From an uncultured Pseudomonadales bacterium (GTDB lineage: Bacteria > Pseudomonadota > Gammaproteobacteria > Pseudomonadales > Azotimanducaceae), in contig CAKZWF010000022.1 of the NCBI GenBank assembly GCA_937921865.1, forward strand, positions 1 to 64,000: a stretch of DNA of 64,000 nucleotides, written 5' to 3'. This document shows, piece after piece, positions 25,274-34,723 of the stretch. Within the stretch, counting starts at the first letter, position 1; every line of letters begins with the position of its first letter. The position numbers and the translations under genes were made by a program. The notes beneath the pieces were generated by a model. The model saw nothing but the letters and a program-made list of their open reading frames with translations. It made no database searches and was not told where the DNA came from.

Positions 25274-25747
25274 CTAGCGAACCGAGTAGTCGCGACCTTC
25301 CATGCAGGCGGAAAAGGCGCGGTTGTAGTTGTTGCGGCCAGCCGCATACTGCTGCTGCTGTTGCTGCTCCCACTGCTCTTGTTGCTGGCGGGTATTGCGG
25401 TTTCGCGCGCCACCAAACAACAGTCCGGAAGCTGCGCCAATTGCGGCACCTTTGCCTGCGCCATCTGATCCGTCGGCTATTCCACCAACAACAGCGCCCA
25501 GTGCCGCGCCACCCAATGTGGTTTTGCCGGTGCTGGTCGTGTCAGCTGGTTTTGCGGATGTCGCCGTCGGCATGGCCATCGGATCGAATCCGGAATTGGA
25601 CTTAGCGAACGCGTAACACTCGTATTCGTCTTTCTGTTGCTGTTCGGGAGTCTGCCCAGCTGCAGGGTAGACGAACAGATCCGCTGCCCAGGTTGCGCTG
25701 CTGAGAATCGATGCCGTCGTAAAGACAAGCAGTGATCGCCATGCCAT
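25274..25747 (-). CDS. Glycine-zipper (YMGG-like) envelope protein
   Basis: 157 residues: signal peptide (LLVFTTASILSSATWA), a short QTPEQQQKDEYECYAFA segment, then a glycine zipper (LGGAALGAVVGGIADG and GKGAAIGAASGLLFGG) and a glutamine-rich linker ending in NYNRAFSACMEGRDY. The layout (Cys-containing N-terminal helix, glycine zipper, C-terminal 'AFxxCMxGRGY') is common to Gram-negative glycine-zipper proteins of unknown function in the envelope. It is transcribed with the 24836 gene. Confidence 0.75.
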   Translation of the reverse strand: MAWRSLLVFTTASILSSATWAADLFVYPAAGQTPEQQQKDEYECYAFAKSNSGFDPMAMPTATSAKPADTTSTGKTTLGGAALGAVVGGIADGSDGAGKGAAIGAASGLLFGGARNRNTRQQQEQWEQQQQQQYAAGRNNYNRAFSACMEGRDYSVR

Positions 25748-25933
25748 GAGAATCTCCTGTTATGAAATCTGGCTCTGTATTAGCCGGCGGAAGCTTAGCT
25801 GATCGTGAAATTTCCGTCGACCGGGTTGCGGCCCTGTAGCCACCCAGCTGCTCCTGCTATATTCGGCTTATAACAATAAAATGATCGTGTCCGGCGCAGC
25901 TAGTGTCTGGCAATACCAGGAGAGGGGTAATTC

Positions 25934-27613
25934 ATGCAATCAGTGGTGATTGTATTGCTGGGCATTGCCGGCATGGCTTTTGGCTGGTTTGTTTATTCGA
26001 AATTCATTGCCAGCAAGATTTATCAGCTGGATCCGGACTTTGTCACACCTGCCCACGAATTCAACGATGGCGTTGATTTCGTGCCGACCAATCGGTATGT
26101 GCTGTGGGGGCATCATTTTACCTCTGTAGCTGGCGCTGCGCCGATTGTCGGACCGGCCATTGCCGTCTACTGGGGCTGGGTGCCTGCAGTGCTCTGGGTA
26201 GTGCTCGGAACCATCTTTTTCGCCGGAGTCCACGATTTTGGTGCGCTGTGGGCGAGTAACCGACACAAAGGCCGTTCCATGGGAGCGCTGTCTGAAGAAG
26301 TCATCGGCAGCCGAACCCGGGCGTTGTTCATGGTCGTAGTTTTTCTCGTGCTGCTGATGGTGAACAGCGTGTTCGGGGTGGTGATCGCCAACTCCTTTGT
26401 CGGCACACCTACGGCCGTGTTCCCGGCCTGGGCTGCGATTGTGGTGGCGTTGATTATCGGTCAGCTGGTGCACCGGAAGTTCAATCTAGTGGTGCTCGGA
26501 ATCGGTGGCGTCATCGTGCTCTACATGACGGTATTCGCCGGCAGTCAGCTGCCACTTGAACTGCCGGCGATGTTTGGACTGTCGACCGAGGCGAACTGGA
26601 TCCTCATTCTATTTACCTACGCTGCCATCGCTTCGATGCTGCCGGTCTGGGTGTTGCTGCAGCCGCGGGATTTCATTAATGGTATGCAGCTGTTTGTCGG
26701 CCTGGTGCTGCTCTATGGCGCGGTCTTTCTGTTCATGCCGGATATCTCTGCGCCTGCATTCAACGGCCAGTTAGCTGAAGATTCGCCGCCGTGGTTTCCG
26801 CTGCTTTTTGTCACTATTGCCTGCGGGGCGATCTCCGGTTTCCACGGCATTGTTGCCTCCGGCACCAGTTCCAAGCAGCTCGACAAAGAAACCGATGCGC
26901 GTTTTGTCGGCTATCTCGGCGCGGTGGGTGAGGGCTCTCTGGCGCTGATCACCATCGTCACGGTCAGCGGTGTGGCGCTGGCAGCCACGCCGGAAGCCTG
27001 GCATGCGGTCTACGATGAATTCGGCTCAGCGGGCGCCGGAGCTTTTATTTCCGGTGGCGCTAATCTGATTCAATCCGGCTGGGGGATACCAGCGGAAGTG
27101 GCTCAGACGCTGCTTGCAACCATGGTGGTGCTGTTTGCCGGAACCACCATGGACTCAGGCGTGCGGCTGCAGCGCTACATCATCGAGGAGTGGGGTGACA
27201 TCTACGGATTGCCGCTGTTGAAGCGCGGTGTTGTTGCGACGCTGATTGCCGTGGCCGCCTGCCTGCTGCTGGCATTTGGGGCTGGGGGCGCATCGGGTAC
27301 CGGTGGCCTGATCATCTGGCCGCTGTTCGGATCCACCAATCAGATCCTGGCCGGCATGACTCTGCTGATCATTTCGGTCATGTTGATCAAGCTGGGTCGA
27401 CCGGCAGTTTTTACTCTCGTGCCGATGATCCTGGTGCTGGTCACGTCGTTTCTGGCCGGGTTGATTACCCTCGAACAGTACTGGCGTGACGGTAACTATC
27501 TGCTCCTGGGGCTGGATGTGGTGGTGCTCATCACCAGTGTGATGGTGATGCTGGAAGCCGCTGCTGTGGTGGTGAAGTTCCAGCGTGAGAAGCGATCTCA
27601 GGTTTCAAGCTGA
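25934..27613 (+). CDS. cstA: Carbon-starvation CstA family transporter
   Basis: 559 residues with many membrane spans. Family blocks include FVPTNRYVLWGHHFTSVAGA near residue 50, GPAIAVYWGWVPAVLWVVLG, GAISGFHGIVASGTSSKQL and FGSTNQILAGMTLLI. CstA/YjiY proteins import peptides or pyruvate during carbon limitation. The length is shorter than E. coli CstA (about 700) and resembles the short BtsT/CstA group. It has a clear GAGAGGGG ribosome-binding site before ATG 25934. It is followed by the NSS symporter on the same strand. Confidence 0.9.
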   Translation: MQSVVIVLLGIAGMAFGWFVYSKFIASKIYQLDPDFVTPAHEFNDGVDFVPTNRYVLWGHHFTSVAGAAPIVGPAIAVYWGWVPAVLWVVLGTIFFAGVHDFGALWASNRHKGRSMGALSEEVIGSRTRALFMVVVFLVLLMVNSVFGVVIANSFVGTPTAVFPAWAAIVVALIIGQLVHRKFNLVVLGIGGVIVLYMTVFAGSQLPLELPAMFGLSTEANWILILFTYAAIASMLPVWVLLQPRDFINGMQLFVGLVLLYGAVFLFMPDISAPAFNGQLAEDSPPWFPLLFVTIACGAISGFHGIVASGTSSKQLDKETDARFVGYLGAVGEGSLALITIVTVSGVALAATPEAWHAVYDEFGSAGAGAFISGGANLIQSGWGIPAEVAQTLLATMVVLFAGTTMDSGVRLQRYIIEEWGDIYGLPLLKRGVVATLIAVAACLLLAFGAGGASGTGGLIIWPLFGSTNQILAGMTLLIISVMLIKLGRPAVFTLVPMILVLVTSFLAGLITLEQYWRDGNYLLLGLDVVVLITSVMVMLEAAAVVVKFQREKRSQVSS

Positions 27614-27680
27614 TTCTCGAAACCGGATAAAAAAATAATAAAAACAATAAGATAGAAGGTTTTATTAAGATGATTATGAC

Positions 27681-29030
27681 ATGACGGCTGGCGCTCACGA
27701 AAACTGGTCCTCACGCTTTGGTTTCCTGATGGCAGCCATCGGCTTTGCTGTTGGTCTCGGTAACATCTGGCGCTTTCCTTACGTTACCGGCGAAAACGGT
27801 GGCGGTGCATTTGTGCTTGTTTATCTCATCTGTGTGTTCTGCATTGGTGTACCGATTCTGATGGCAGAAATTTTCATCGGTCGCCGTGGCCGTCTGTCGC
27901 CGCCGGGATCCATGCGGGTGGTGGCGGAGCGCGAAGGCCGCAGTCCGCGCTGGCAATGGGTGGGCGGCATGAATCTGCTCGCGGCGTTTCTGATCGAGGT
28001 GGTCTACTGTGTGATCGCCGGCTGGGTGCTGTGGTTTCTGTACAAAGCCATTGTCACCGGCTTTGCGGGTGTTGGCCCTGAGACTGCTACGGCTGACTTT
28101 GAGGCTATGCTGGCAGATGTGCCGGGCATGTTGTTCTGGACCCTTCTGGGTCTGACGCTGACCGGGATCATCATCTATGCCGGAGTCCAGAACGGCATTG
28201 AGCGTGCTGTCCGGGTCATGATGCCGACGCTGTTTGTGCTGCTGATCCTGCTGGTTATTTACAACGCATTTGCCGGAGGCCTCGACGCTGCTGCCGCTTA
28301 TCTGCTCACCGCGGACTTTTCTAAAATCAGTGGACCAATGGTCCTGGCTGCAATCGGCCAGGCGTTTTTCTCGGTAGGTGTGGCAATGGCTGGGATGATG
28401 ACCTTTGGGGCTTACCTGCCGAGAGACATTTCAATCAGCCGCAGTGTGCTGATCATTGTCACTGCGGATACTCTGGTTGCGCTGATCGCCGGGTTTGTCA
28501 TTTTCCCGGCGGTGTTCAAATTCGGGCTGGATCCTGCCGCTGGTGCGGGGCTGATTTTTCAGACGCTGCCGGTGGCCTTTGCGCAGATGCCTGGTGGCCA
28601 CATTGTCTCAGTGCTGTTTTTCCTGCTGCTGTCGGTGGCGGCCATCACCTCCATGGTTGGCCTGATTGAGCCCCAGACGGCCTGGCTGGAAGAACATCGT
28701 GGTTTTGCCCGCCACCGCAGCGCGGTGCTGGTGATTGCGGTGATTGGCGTACTCAGCGTGCTCAGCATCCTTTCTTACAATGCATTCGCCTACTGGCAGA
28801 TGTTCGGGAAAAATCTGAACGGTTTGGTCGACTATCTCGCCAACAACATTCTGCTGCCGCTGGGTGGACTGCTGATTGCGGTGTTCGCCGGCTGGAAGGT
28901 CAGTCGGGACTCAGCGCGTGATGAGTTGAATCTGAACAGTGCCGCCGCATTTGCGCTCTGGCGGCTGGCGATACGCTATCTGGTGCCGCCAGCCCTGGCT
29001 GTGATCCTGGTGTTTGGCCTCACCGGCTGA
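27681..29030 (+). CDS. Sodium-dependent (NSS/SNF) amino-acid symporter
   Basis: 449 residues with 11-12 spans. GFAVGLGNIWRFPYVTGENG in TM1 is the LeuT-fold sodium and substrate signature, with the unwound GLGN segment. GGAFVLVYLICVFCIGVPIL is TM2, and AFFSVGVAMAGMMTFGAYLP is TM6. It is predicted to import an amino acid or amine with Na+. A short AT-rich 67-bp gap separates it from cstA, so it may have its own promoter or share the transcript. Confidence 0.9.
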   Translation: MTAGAHENWSSRFGFLMAAIGFAVGLGNIWRFPYVTGENGGGAFVLVYLICVFCIGVPILMAEIFIGRRGRLSPPGSMRVVAEREGRSPRWQWVGGMNLLAAFLIEVVYCVIAGWVLWFLYKAIVTGFAGVGPETATADFEAMLADVPGMLFWTLLGLTLTGIIIYAGVQNGIERAVRVMMPTLFVLLILLVIYNAFAGGLDAAAAYLLTADFSKISGPMVLAAIGQAFFSVGVAMAGMMTFGAYLPRDISISRSVLIIVTADTLVALIAGFVIFPAVFKFGLDPAAGAGLIFQTLPVAFAQMPGGHIVSVLFFLLLSVAAITSMVGLIEPQTAWLEEHRGFARHRSAVLVIAVIGVLSVLSILSYNAFAYWQMFGKNLNGLVDYLANNILLPLGGLLIAVFAGWKVSRDSARDELNLNSAAAFALWRLAIRYLVPPALAVILVFGLTG

Positions 29031-29060
29031 ACTGCCGCAAACGGCAACTGCGTCAGCCGG
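29023..29060. terminator. Nested hairpin spanning two convergent stop codons
   Basis: Outer arms CCGGCTGA (29023-29030) and TCAGCCGG (29053-29060) pair perfectly. Inside, TGCCG (29033-29037) and CGGCA (29042-29046) pair around a 4-nt loop. The outer arms contain the NSS stop and the P450 stop, so the end signal is shared by both convergent genes. Confidence 0.6.
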
Positions 29061-30375
29061 GGATCTTTACCGGCAGATCGACAATGCCGTGGATGAAACT
29101 GGACTTCAGGTAGGTAGGCTCACCCACCACTTCCACGCTCGGGAAGCGTTTGAGGATTTCTTCCCAGATGATGCGCAGCTGCATCTCGCCCAGACGATTT
29201 CCCAGGCAGCGATGAATACCGTAGCCGAAACTCAGGTGTTTGCGGGCGTCTTCACGGTCGATCAGAAAGCTGTTGGCCTGGTTGAAGGCCTCTTCATCCC
29301 GGTTACCCGACAGGTACCACATACAGACCTTGTCACCTTCTTTGATCGATTTTCCGCCTACGTCCACATCACGCATTGCTGTCCGGCACATATGTGCGAC
29401 CGGAGACTGCCAGCGGATGATCTCCGAGACCATGTTGGGGATGATTCCAGGATCAGCCTTGAGTTTGGCAAACTGATCCGGGTGTTGATTCAGCGCGAGC
29501 ACGCCACCGCTGATTGAGTTACGGGTGGTGTCGTTGCCGCCAACGATCAGCAGCAGGATGTTGCCGAGAAATTCATTGGGCGGCATGTTCTTGGTGGATT
29601 CGCCGTGGACCAGCATGGAAACCAGATCGTTGCCGGGCTCGTTTGCGGCGACGCGCTCTTTCCAGACCGCATCGAAGTACTCCCAGCAGCGCCAGAGCTC
29701 CTGAAAACCCTCTTCGACGCTTTCGAACATTTCAGGATTGGTTAGGTTCTCTACCGTATCCGACCAGGCGATCAGTTTATGGCGGTCTTCCTGCGGTACC
29801 CCGAACAGGGTTGCCAGCATCTGCCCGGTCAGCTCTACAGAGACTTTGCGAACCCAGTTGAACTCTTCGTTGCGCGGCAGGCCGTCGAGAATTTTCCCGG
29901 CCCGCTCACGGATCATGCCTTCAAAGCCGGCCAGGTGGCGGGGCCCGAACATCGGTGCGACAACTTTGCGTTGCTCATCGTGTTTGGGCGGATCTTCCAT
30001 GATGAACATGGGCAGATGGAAAGTCGGATCAGGTTCCGGGTTGACCTGTCCGCCGAGCCGGATGCCCCCGACCCTGGAATCTGACGAAAATATTTCGTGG
30101 TTGGTGTCGACAAATTTAATGTCGTCATACTTGGTGATGGACCAGTAAGGACCGAACTGGCTTTCGGCACAGTAGTGCACAGGGTCTTCGGCGCGCAGCC
30201 GTTCGAAGTAAGGAAAAATGGTATCCGCTTCAAACAGACTGGGGTGGGCCGGATTGAGCTTATCCAGCGGCATCGCATTCGGGTCCTGGTGGACGTCAAT
30301 GGCCCATTCCTGCCACAGCTCTTTGTTGGATCGTTTGATTCCCGGCGTGGCTGTATCGTTTTGTTCTTCGGACAT
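29053..30375 (-). CDS. Cytochrome P450
   Basis: 440 residues, soluble bacterial type without a membrane anchor. The I-helix is LLLIVGGNDTTRNSI, the K-helix ExxR is EIIRWQSP, and the heme loop is FGYGIHRCLGN with Cys390. These are all the residues needed for heme thiolate binding. The NWVRKVSVELTGQMLATLFG region and the tail resemble CYP125/CYP153-like groups that hydroxylate alkanes, sterols or terpenoids, but the subfamily is uncertain. No ferredoxin gene is adjacent. It converges on the NSS symporter and is divergent from the small membrane protein at 30721. Confidence 0.92.
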   Translation of the reverse strand: MSEEQNDTATPGIKRSNKELWQEWAIDVHQDPNAMPLDKLNPAHPSLFEADTIFPYFERLRAEDPVHYCAESQFGPYWSITKYDDIKFVDTNHEIFSSDSRVGGIRLGGQVNPEPDPTFHLPMFIMEDPPKHDEQRKVVAPMFGPRHLAGFEGMIRERAGKILDGLPRNEEFNWVRKVSVELTGQMLATLFGVPQEDRHKLIAWSDTVENLTNPEMFESVEEGFQELWRCWEYFDAVWKERVAANEPGNDLVSMLVHGESTKNMPPNEFLGNILLLIVGGNDTTRNSISGGVLALNQHPDQFAKLKADPGIIPNMVSEIIRWQSPVAHMCRTAMRDVDVGGKSIKEGDKVCMWYLSGNRDEEAFNQANSFLIDREDARKHLSFGYGIHRCLGNRLGEMQLRIIWEEILKRFPSVEVVGEPTYLKSSFIHGIVDLPVKIPG

Positions 30376-30720
30376 GAACTAACCTTCTGTGATCGTGCGT
30401 TTTGCCTGTTTGCGAATTATAGCCTGAGGCGGGCTGTTGCGGCCTCCATAAAGACTCAGAGCTTGCAATCGCCAGACCAAGGCGTATAGTGCGCGCGCTA
30501 TGAACCACCCGATCAAGCAGTTTAACCAGTTCCGATGCGCGCGCAGCCATGCGTCCGCGTGGAGCGTGCGTTAGCGATTGCACCGTTATCTCCCGGTGCA
30601 TGACCGGCGAGATGACTCTCCAGAGACCACTTTCTCTTCAAAGTTATCCCACCGGTCAGCGAAGTGCTGTTTTACGGTATTTGTGATTTTGCTACTTTTT
30701 GTTACTACCAAGGAACCGAC
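30376..30720. other. Gene-free 345-bp region upstream of the P450
   Basis: No convincing gene was seen; a 24-codon ORF at 30500-30574 lacks support. There is one hairpin, TGCACCG/CGGTGCA, in 30575-30604, and a GCGCGCGC run at 30491-30498. It presumably carries the P450 promoter and the promoter of the 30721 gene. Confidence 0.5.
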
Positions 30721-30942
30721 ATGGAATATTTAGTGGCGATACTGGCTTTGTTGGCAGCCGGCGGCTATGCGGTGTTCATCGCGGTGAACATTGAAAAGGG
30801 TAAGTCCTGGGCGCTGGAGATCGCGCACGCTGTTTCCGCGATGGATCCGAATTCGCTGTATCGTCCAATGGACCTGCGCGAATCTGAAGAGTCAGAAGAA
30901 GTGGCCGCGATGCCTGTTGAACCGGAACGTCTGGCCGCCTGA
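30721..30942 (+). CDS. Small membrane protein (73 aa)
   Basis: 73 residues: an N-terminal membrane helix (YLVAILALLAAGGYAVFIAV), a short basic segment (IEKGKSWALEIAHAVSAMDP) and an acidic tail (RESEESEEVAAMPVEPE). AAGGA lies 6 nt before ATG 30721, so the upstream in-frame ATG 30664 is unlikely. No family was recognised. It converges on the next small gene. Confidence 0.65.
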   Translation: MEYLVAILALLAAGGYAVFIAVNIEKGKSWALEIAHAVSAMDPNSLYRPMDLRESEESEEVAAMPVEPERLAA

Positions 30943-30967
30943 TTACGGATCGAGCACTGCGCTGCTT

Positions 30968-31288
30968 TCAGAGTATCAGCGCTATTGCACTGACACTTAG
31001 CGTCAGTGCGAGGCTGGCAGCGAGTACGGCAATGATTTTCTGGTAATAACGACGGCTGGTTGCCTGTTCTCTGCCATGAAGTTCCAGCAGCGGCAACAGA
31101 TGTCCATAAATCTCCGCTTTTAACTCAGCACGCTTGCGTCGATCGTTGATCGCCTGACTGGCTGACCGGGCCAGTTGCTGGGCATAAGACTTGCGCACCA
31201 GTTCGGCTCTGGGCTCCGGTAAGCTGCGCCAGCGCTGAGCCCGCTGCAGATTCACATAGTCTTCTACTGCACTGGCTGATTCAGCCAT
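30968..31288 (-). CDS. Small C-tail-anchored hypothetical protein (106 aa)
   Basis: 106 residues from ATG 31288 (MAESASAVEDYVNLQRAQRW), mostly charged helix with a C-terminal membrane span (IIAVLAASLALTLSVSAIAL). AGGGG lies about 9 nt upstream of this ATG, so the longer frame to 31384 is less likely. No family was recognised. The arrangement suggests a cytoplasmic helical domain tethered to the inner membrane. Confidence 0.55.
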   Translation of the reverse strand: MAESASAVEDYVNLQRAQRWRSLPEPRAELVRKSYAQQLARSASQAINDRRKRAELKAEIYGHLLPLLELHGREQATSRRYYQKIIAVLAASLALTLSVSAIALIL

Positions 31289-31530
31289 GGATGTCATCCC
31301 CTGTCTTGATGAATTGTCAGATCCTGATAGGGAAGTCGAACGCATCCTGCGAAATGTCCCGGAGTCACAGCCTAACAGGCACAATCATCTCAAGTGAGGC
31401 GCTGGGTCGGGTTTTGCGACCCGGATCACATGAGTGCTCATTCCCCAGGTATCCCCTTAGATGACAGTCCCCGACCTTCTTTGTAAAGTCTTCAGACATT
31501 TGCCGAACGCATCACCGCACGGGAGACTTG

Positions 31531-32949
31531 ATGGGAGACGAAATCGATCGTCGCTATTTTGACGCAGAGGATTTCAGCCGCTTCCGCGCCAGGCTTGATC
31601 AGGAGACGGAACTGCTGTCGGGCGTATTTGCCCAGGGCGAGTTCAGTCAGCGTGGTGACGTAGCCGGATTTGAACTGGAAGCCTGGCTGGTGGACGACAA
31701 GGGCGATCCGATCCCTGAAAATGACCGTTATCTCGACGTTCTAAATAGCCCACTCGTTGTACCCGAACTTGCAACCTACAACGTGGAACTCAACGGCAGC
31801 CCTACAGCACTGACAGGCAACGTCTTCTCCCGGCTGTTCGATGAGCTTTCAGCAACCTGGCGCAGCTGTGAGCAGGCAGCAGAGGTGACCGATTGTGGTC
31901 TGGTCATGATAGGCATTCTGCCGACGGTGCGTGAAGAAATGCTCAGCTCCCAGTATATGTCGCGAATGGTCCGTTATCACACTTTAAACGATCGGGTGAT
32001 GGCGTTACGCGACGGCCGGCCCTTGCAGCTGGAGATAGAAGGGGAGTCGGCTCTGTCGACCAGTCACCCTGACGTGATGCTGGAGGCAGCCACCACCTCT
32101 TTCCAGATTCATCTGCAGTGTAAACCCGAGCGCGCGGTCGCGGATTTCAACGCCTCGCTGGTTGCGTCGGCTCCGACCGTTGCCGCCAGTGCCAATTCAC
32201 CGTTTCTGTTTGGCCACGCACTCTGGGATGAGACCCGCATCCCGCTGTTTGAGCAATCGGTCAACGTGGGTGAGCGTTATCCGTCTAGAGTGAGCTTCGG
32301 CCGAGGCTATGTGCAGGAATCTCTGCTGGAGATTTTTGTCGAGAATCAACGTGAGCATCTGATCCTGATTCCCGCAGTAAAAGACGATCCCGCCAGTAAA
32401 TTCAGTCACGTCCGCTTCCATAATGGCACCGTCTGGCGCTGGAATCGGCCGCTAATAGGGTTTGATTTTGATGGCCAGGTCCATCTGCGCATCGAACATC
32501 GGGTAGTGCCAGCCGGGCCCAGTATCAAAGATTGTATAGCGAACGCGGCTCTGTACTTCGGTCTGGTCCGGGGGCTCGGGCTGGGTGCTCAACGCATAGA
32601 AGACAGGCTACCATTTGAGGTGGCGCGTGATAATTTTTATACCGCTGCCCGATACGGTTTGAATGCCCGGGTCCGCTGGCCTGTTGGTGGTGGCATGGAA
32701 GAAATTGGCATTCGCAAGCTGCTGGTTGATGAGCTGATACCGATGGCCAGACTGGGTCTGCAGTCTGAGGAAATACCGGATAGTGAGATAGACGAATATC
32801 TGGAGCTGATCGCAGCACGGGTTGATAAGGGTCAGAACGGTGCTGCCTGGCAGCGACGCTGGGTGCATCTGAACGGGATGGATCTTCATGGTCTGGTGCA
32901 GGAGTACCAGTCCCGTCAACATGAGCCCGTTCACACCTGGAGTCTGTAA
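31531..32949 (+). CDS. GCS2-like glutamate-cysteine ligase family protein
   Basis: 472 residues. GFELEAWLVD near residue 48, YNVELNGSP near residue 90 and ATTSFQIHLQCKPERAVADF are the ordered Glu-rich ATP/metal-binding motifs of the GCS2/carboxylate-amine ligase family. RFHNGTVWRWNRPLIGFDFD and LRIEHRVVPAGPS follow. These enzymes join a gamma-carboxylate (usually Glu) to an amine using ATP. The substrate is not given by the sequence. GGGAGAC precedes ATG 31531. The next gene begins 2 nt after its stop, and the pairing with an AstE-like deacylase suggests synthesis and release of an N-acyl or gamma-glutamyl compound (inference). Confidence 0.75.
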   Translation: MGDEIDRRYFDAEDFSRFRARLDQETELLSGVFAQGEFSQRGDVAGFELEAWLVDDKGDPIPENDRYLDVLNSPLVVPELATYNVELNGSPTALTGNVFSRLFDELSATWRSCEQAAEVTDCGLVMIGILPTVREEMLSSQYMSRMVRYHTLNDRVMALRDGRPLQLEIEGESALSTSHPDVMLEAATTSFQIHLQCKPERAVADFNASLVASAPTVAASANSPFLFGHALWDETRIPLFEQSVNVGERYPSRVSFGRGYVQESLLEIFVENQREHLILIPAVKDDPASKFSHVRFHNGTVWRWNRPLIGFDFDGQVHLRIEHRVVPAGPSIKDCIANAALYFGLVRGLGLGAQRIEDRLPFEVARDNFYTAARYGLNARVRWPVGGGMEEIGIRKLLVDELIPMARLGLQSEEIPDSEIDEYLELIAARVDKGQNGAAWQRRWVHLNGMDLHGLVQEYQSRQHEPVHTWSL

Positions 32950-32950
32950 C

Positions 32951-33943
32951 TTGCCGCTAGATATTTATCCGCACCTGCCAGAAGGGTTGCTGGACCTTCC
33001 AGCAGACCGACTCGTTGAACAACTTGCCGGACCCACCCTGATTCACATCGATGGCGCAACAGAACCTGAACTGTTTGTCTCCGTGTTGCTGCATGGCAAC
33101 GAAACCAGCGGCTGGGAAGGCTTGCGGCGTTACCTGCGCGACCATCCCTTCCCGTTGCGCAGCCTGTCTGTGTTTATCGCTAATGTTCACGCGGCTGCCG
33201 ACCGGCAACGGGTGCTGCCGGGTCAGCAGGATTTCAATCGGATCTGGCGCAACGCCAATGGAGCAGGTGCTGAACTGGCTGACGCGCTTTTGGGTGCGAT
33301 TGCAGATCGTGACTACTTCGCGTCGATCGATCTGCATAACAACACCGGCCACAATCCATTCTATGCGGTTGTAACGGACCTGGACGCGACTAATCTCGGT
33401 CTAGCCTATGAGTTTTCCGACAAGGCGGTGTATGTCCGCGAACCGGATACCACGCTGACCAATGCTTTTTCGGGACGCTGCCCGGCGGTCGCAGTGGAGC
33501 TTGGTCCGGTTGGTGACCCACGCTGTGATGATCGAGCCTACGACTATATTAAAAGGTGTGTGGCCCTTGATGTGATCCCTGAAGCGGACAGTGATCGGTT
33601 GAATCTCTATGAGTCACTGGCACGGGTGCATGTCGCTGATGAAGCAGTCTTTGCGTTTACCGGTGGTGAAGAGAGTGCTCCATTTATGCTGACGGGCGGC
33701 GTCGAGGCGGTGAATTTTCATGATCTCAAAGCGGGTACACCATTTGGCAGTTCGCAGTTGCCTCTCAGCGATCTACTGAGGGTGCTGAACACTGATCACC
33801 AGGATGTGACGGGCGAGTATTTCTTAAAAGAAGGAACAGAGATTGTGCTGAGACGTGACATTGTTCCGGCAATGTACACAACCGATCCATTTGTCGTTCG
33901 GCAGGATTGCCTGTGCTATTTCATGTCTCGGATGCAGCTGTAG
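32951..33943 (+). CDS. AstE/aspartoacylase-like zinc deacylase
   Basis: 330 residues. LLHGNETSGWEGLRRYLRDH holds the zinc HxxE motif of M14-type succinylglutamate desuccinylase/aspartoacylases. SIDLHNNTGHNPFYAVV holds the third zinc His. QDFNRIWRN and VAVELGPVGDP carry substrate-binding Arg/Glu. The enzyme would hydrolyse an N-acyl or amide bond. The TTG at 32951 is chosen because GGAG lies 8 nt upstream; an ATG at 32921 in frame has poorly spaced support. It is coupled to the GCS2-like gene. Confidence 0.8.
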   Translation: MPLDIYPHLPEGLLDLPADRLVEQLAGPTLIHIDGATEPELFVSVLLHGNETSGWEGLRRYLRDHPFPLRSLSVFIANVHAAADRQRVLPGQQDFNRIWRNANGAGAELADALLGAIADRDYFASIDLHNNTGHNPFYAVVTDLDATNLGLAYEFSDKAVYVREPDTTLTNAFSGRCPAVAVELGPVGDPRCDDRAYDYIKRCVALDVIPEADSDRLNLYESLARVHVADEAVFAFTGGEESAPFMLTGGVEAVNFHDLKAGTPFGSSQLPLSDLLRVLNTDHQDVTGEYFLKEGTEIVLRRDIVPAMYTTDPFVVRQDCLCYFMSRMQL

Positions 33944-33985
33944 CAGACAACTTCGGCCGAGTTCGGCGTTGACGCCAATGCCGTT

Positions 33986-34723
33986 TCAGATACAGCGTCC
34001 GCCATCTACTTCCAGCGTTACACCGGTGATCATCGCCGCGTCATCGGAACACAGATAACAAGCCGCCGCACCCAGATCTGCTGGAGTGGAGAAACGTCCC
34101 AGAGGGATTGTGGCGAGAAATTCGGCTCGTCGTTCCGGAGTGTCTTCGCCGAGAAATGTCGCCAGCAGCGGGGTTTCTCCGGCTACCGGGTTCAGTGCGT
34201 TTACTCGAATACCGTTGGCGGCCAGTTCAACAGCCATGGAGCGGGTCGCGGTAATCATCCAGCCTTTTGAGGCGTTGTACCAGGTGAGACCCGGCCGTGG
34301 ACTGACCCCGGCAGTTGACGCGATGTTGAGAATCGCACTTCCCGTGCGCGTCATGATCGGCACAAAGTGGCGGGCGGTCAGAAACACAGACTTCATGTTC
34401 ACTGCGAACAGGCGATCGAAGTCTGCTTCACTCAGTTCCGTCAACGGTTGCGGGTGATGGCCAATACCGGCGTTGTTGACCAGAATATCTATGGGGTTGC
34501 TGATCGAAGCTACTGCGTCGGCAACGCTGTGATCGCAGCTTACATCCATTTCAACCCAACTTGCCGCGTCGCCCAGGGCGTCCGCCTGGGTCCGGGCACC
34601 ACTGGCATTGATGTCTGCGATGACAACACGAGCGCCTTCCGCCACAAACCGTGCCGCGATACCGGCACCGAATCCCGATGCAGCACCGGTGATCAAGGCG
34701 CATTTGCCGCTCAGCGCGCTCAT
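33986..34723 (-). CDS. Short-chain dehydrogenase/reductase (SDR)
   Basis: 245 residues. ALITGAASGFGAGIAARF is the TGxxxGxG NAD(P)-binding motif, ILVNNAGIG the NNAG strand, LNIASTAGVSPRPGLTWYNASKGWMI the catalytic Ser ... YxxxK, and LNPVAGETP the C-terminal loop. An Asp after beta2 (VVIADINASG) favours NAD. The substrate is unknown. Its start overlaps the M20 stop by 4 nt, so it is the last gene of the minus-strand operon that runs from the TauD dioxygenase. Confidence 0.9.
   Translation of the reverse strand: MSALSGKCALITGAASGFGAGIAARFVAEGARVVIADINASGARTQADALGDAASWVEMDVSCDHSVADAVASISNPIDILVNNAGIGHHPQPLTELSEADFDRLFAVNMKSVFLTARHFVPIMTRTGSAILNIASTAGVSPRPGLTWYNASKGWMITATRSMAVELAANGIRVNALNPVAGETPLLATFLGEDTPERRAEFLATIPLGRFSTPADLGAAACYLCSDDAAMITGVTLEVDGGRCI

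Noticed and set aside
30500-30574. 24-codon ORF upstream of the small membrane protein
   Set aside because: No ribosome-binding site, family match or composition supports coding.
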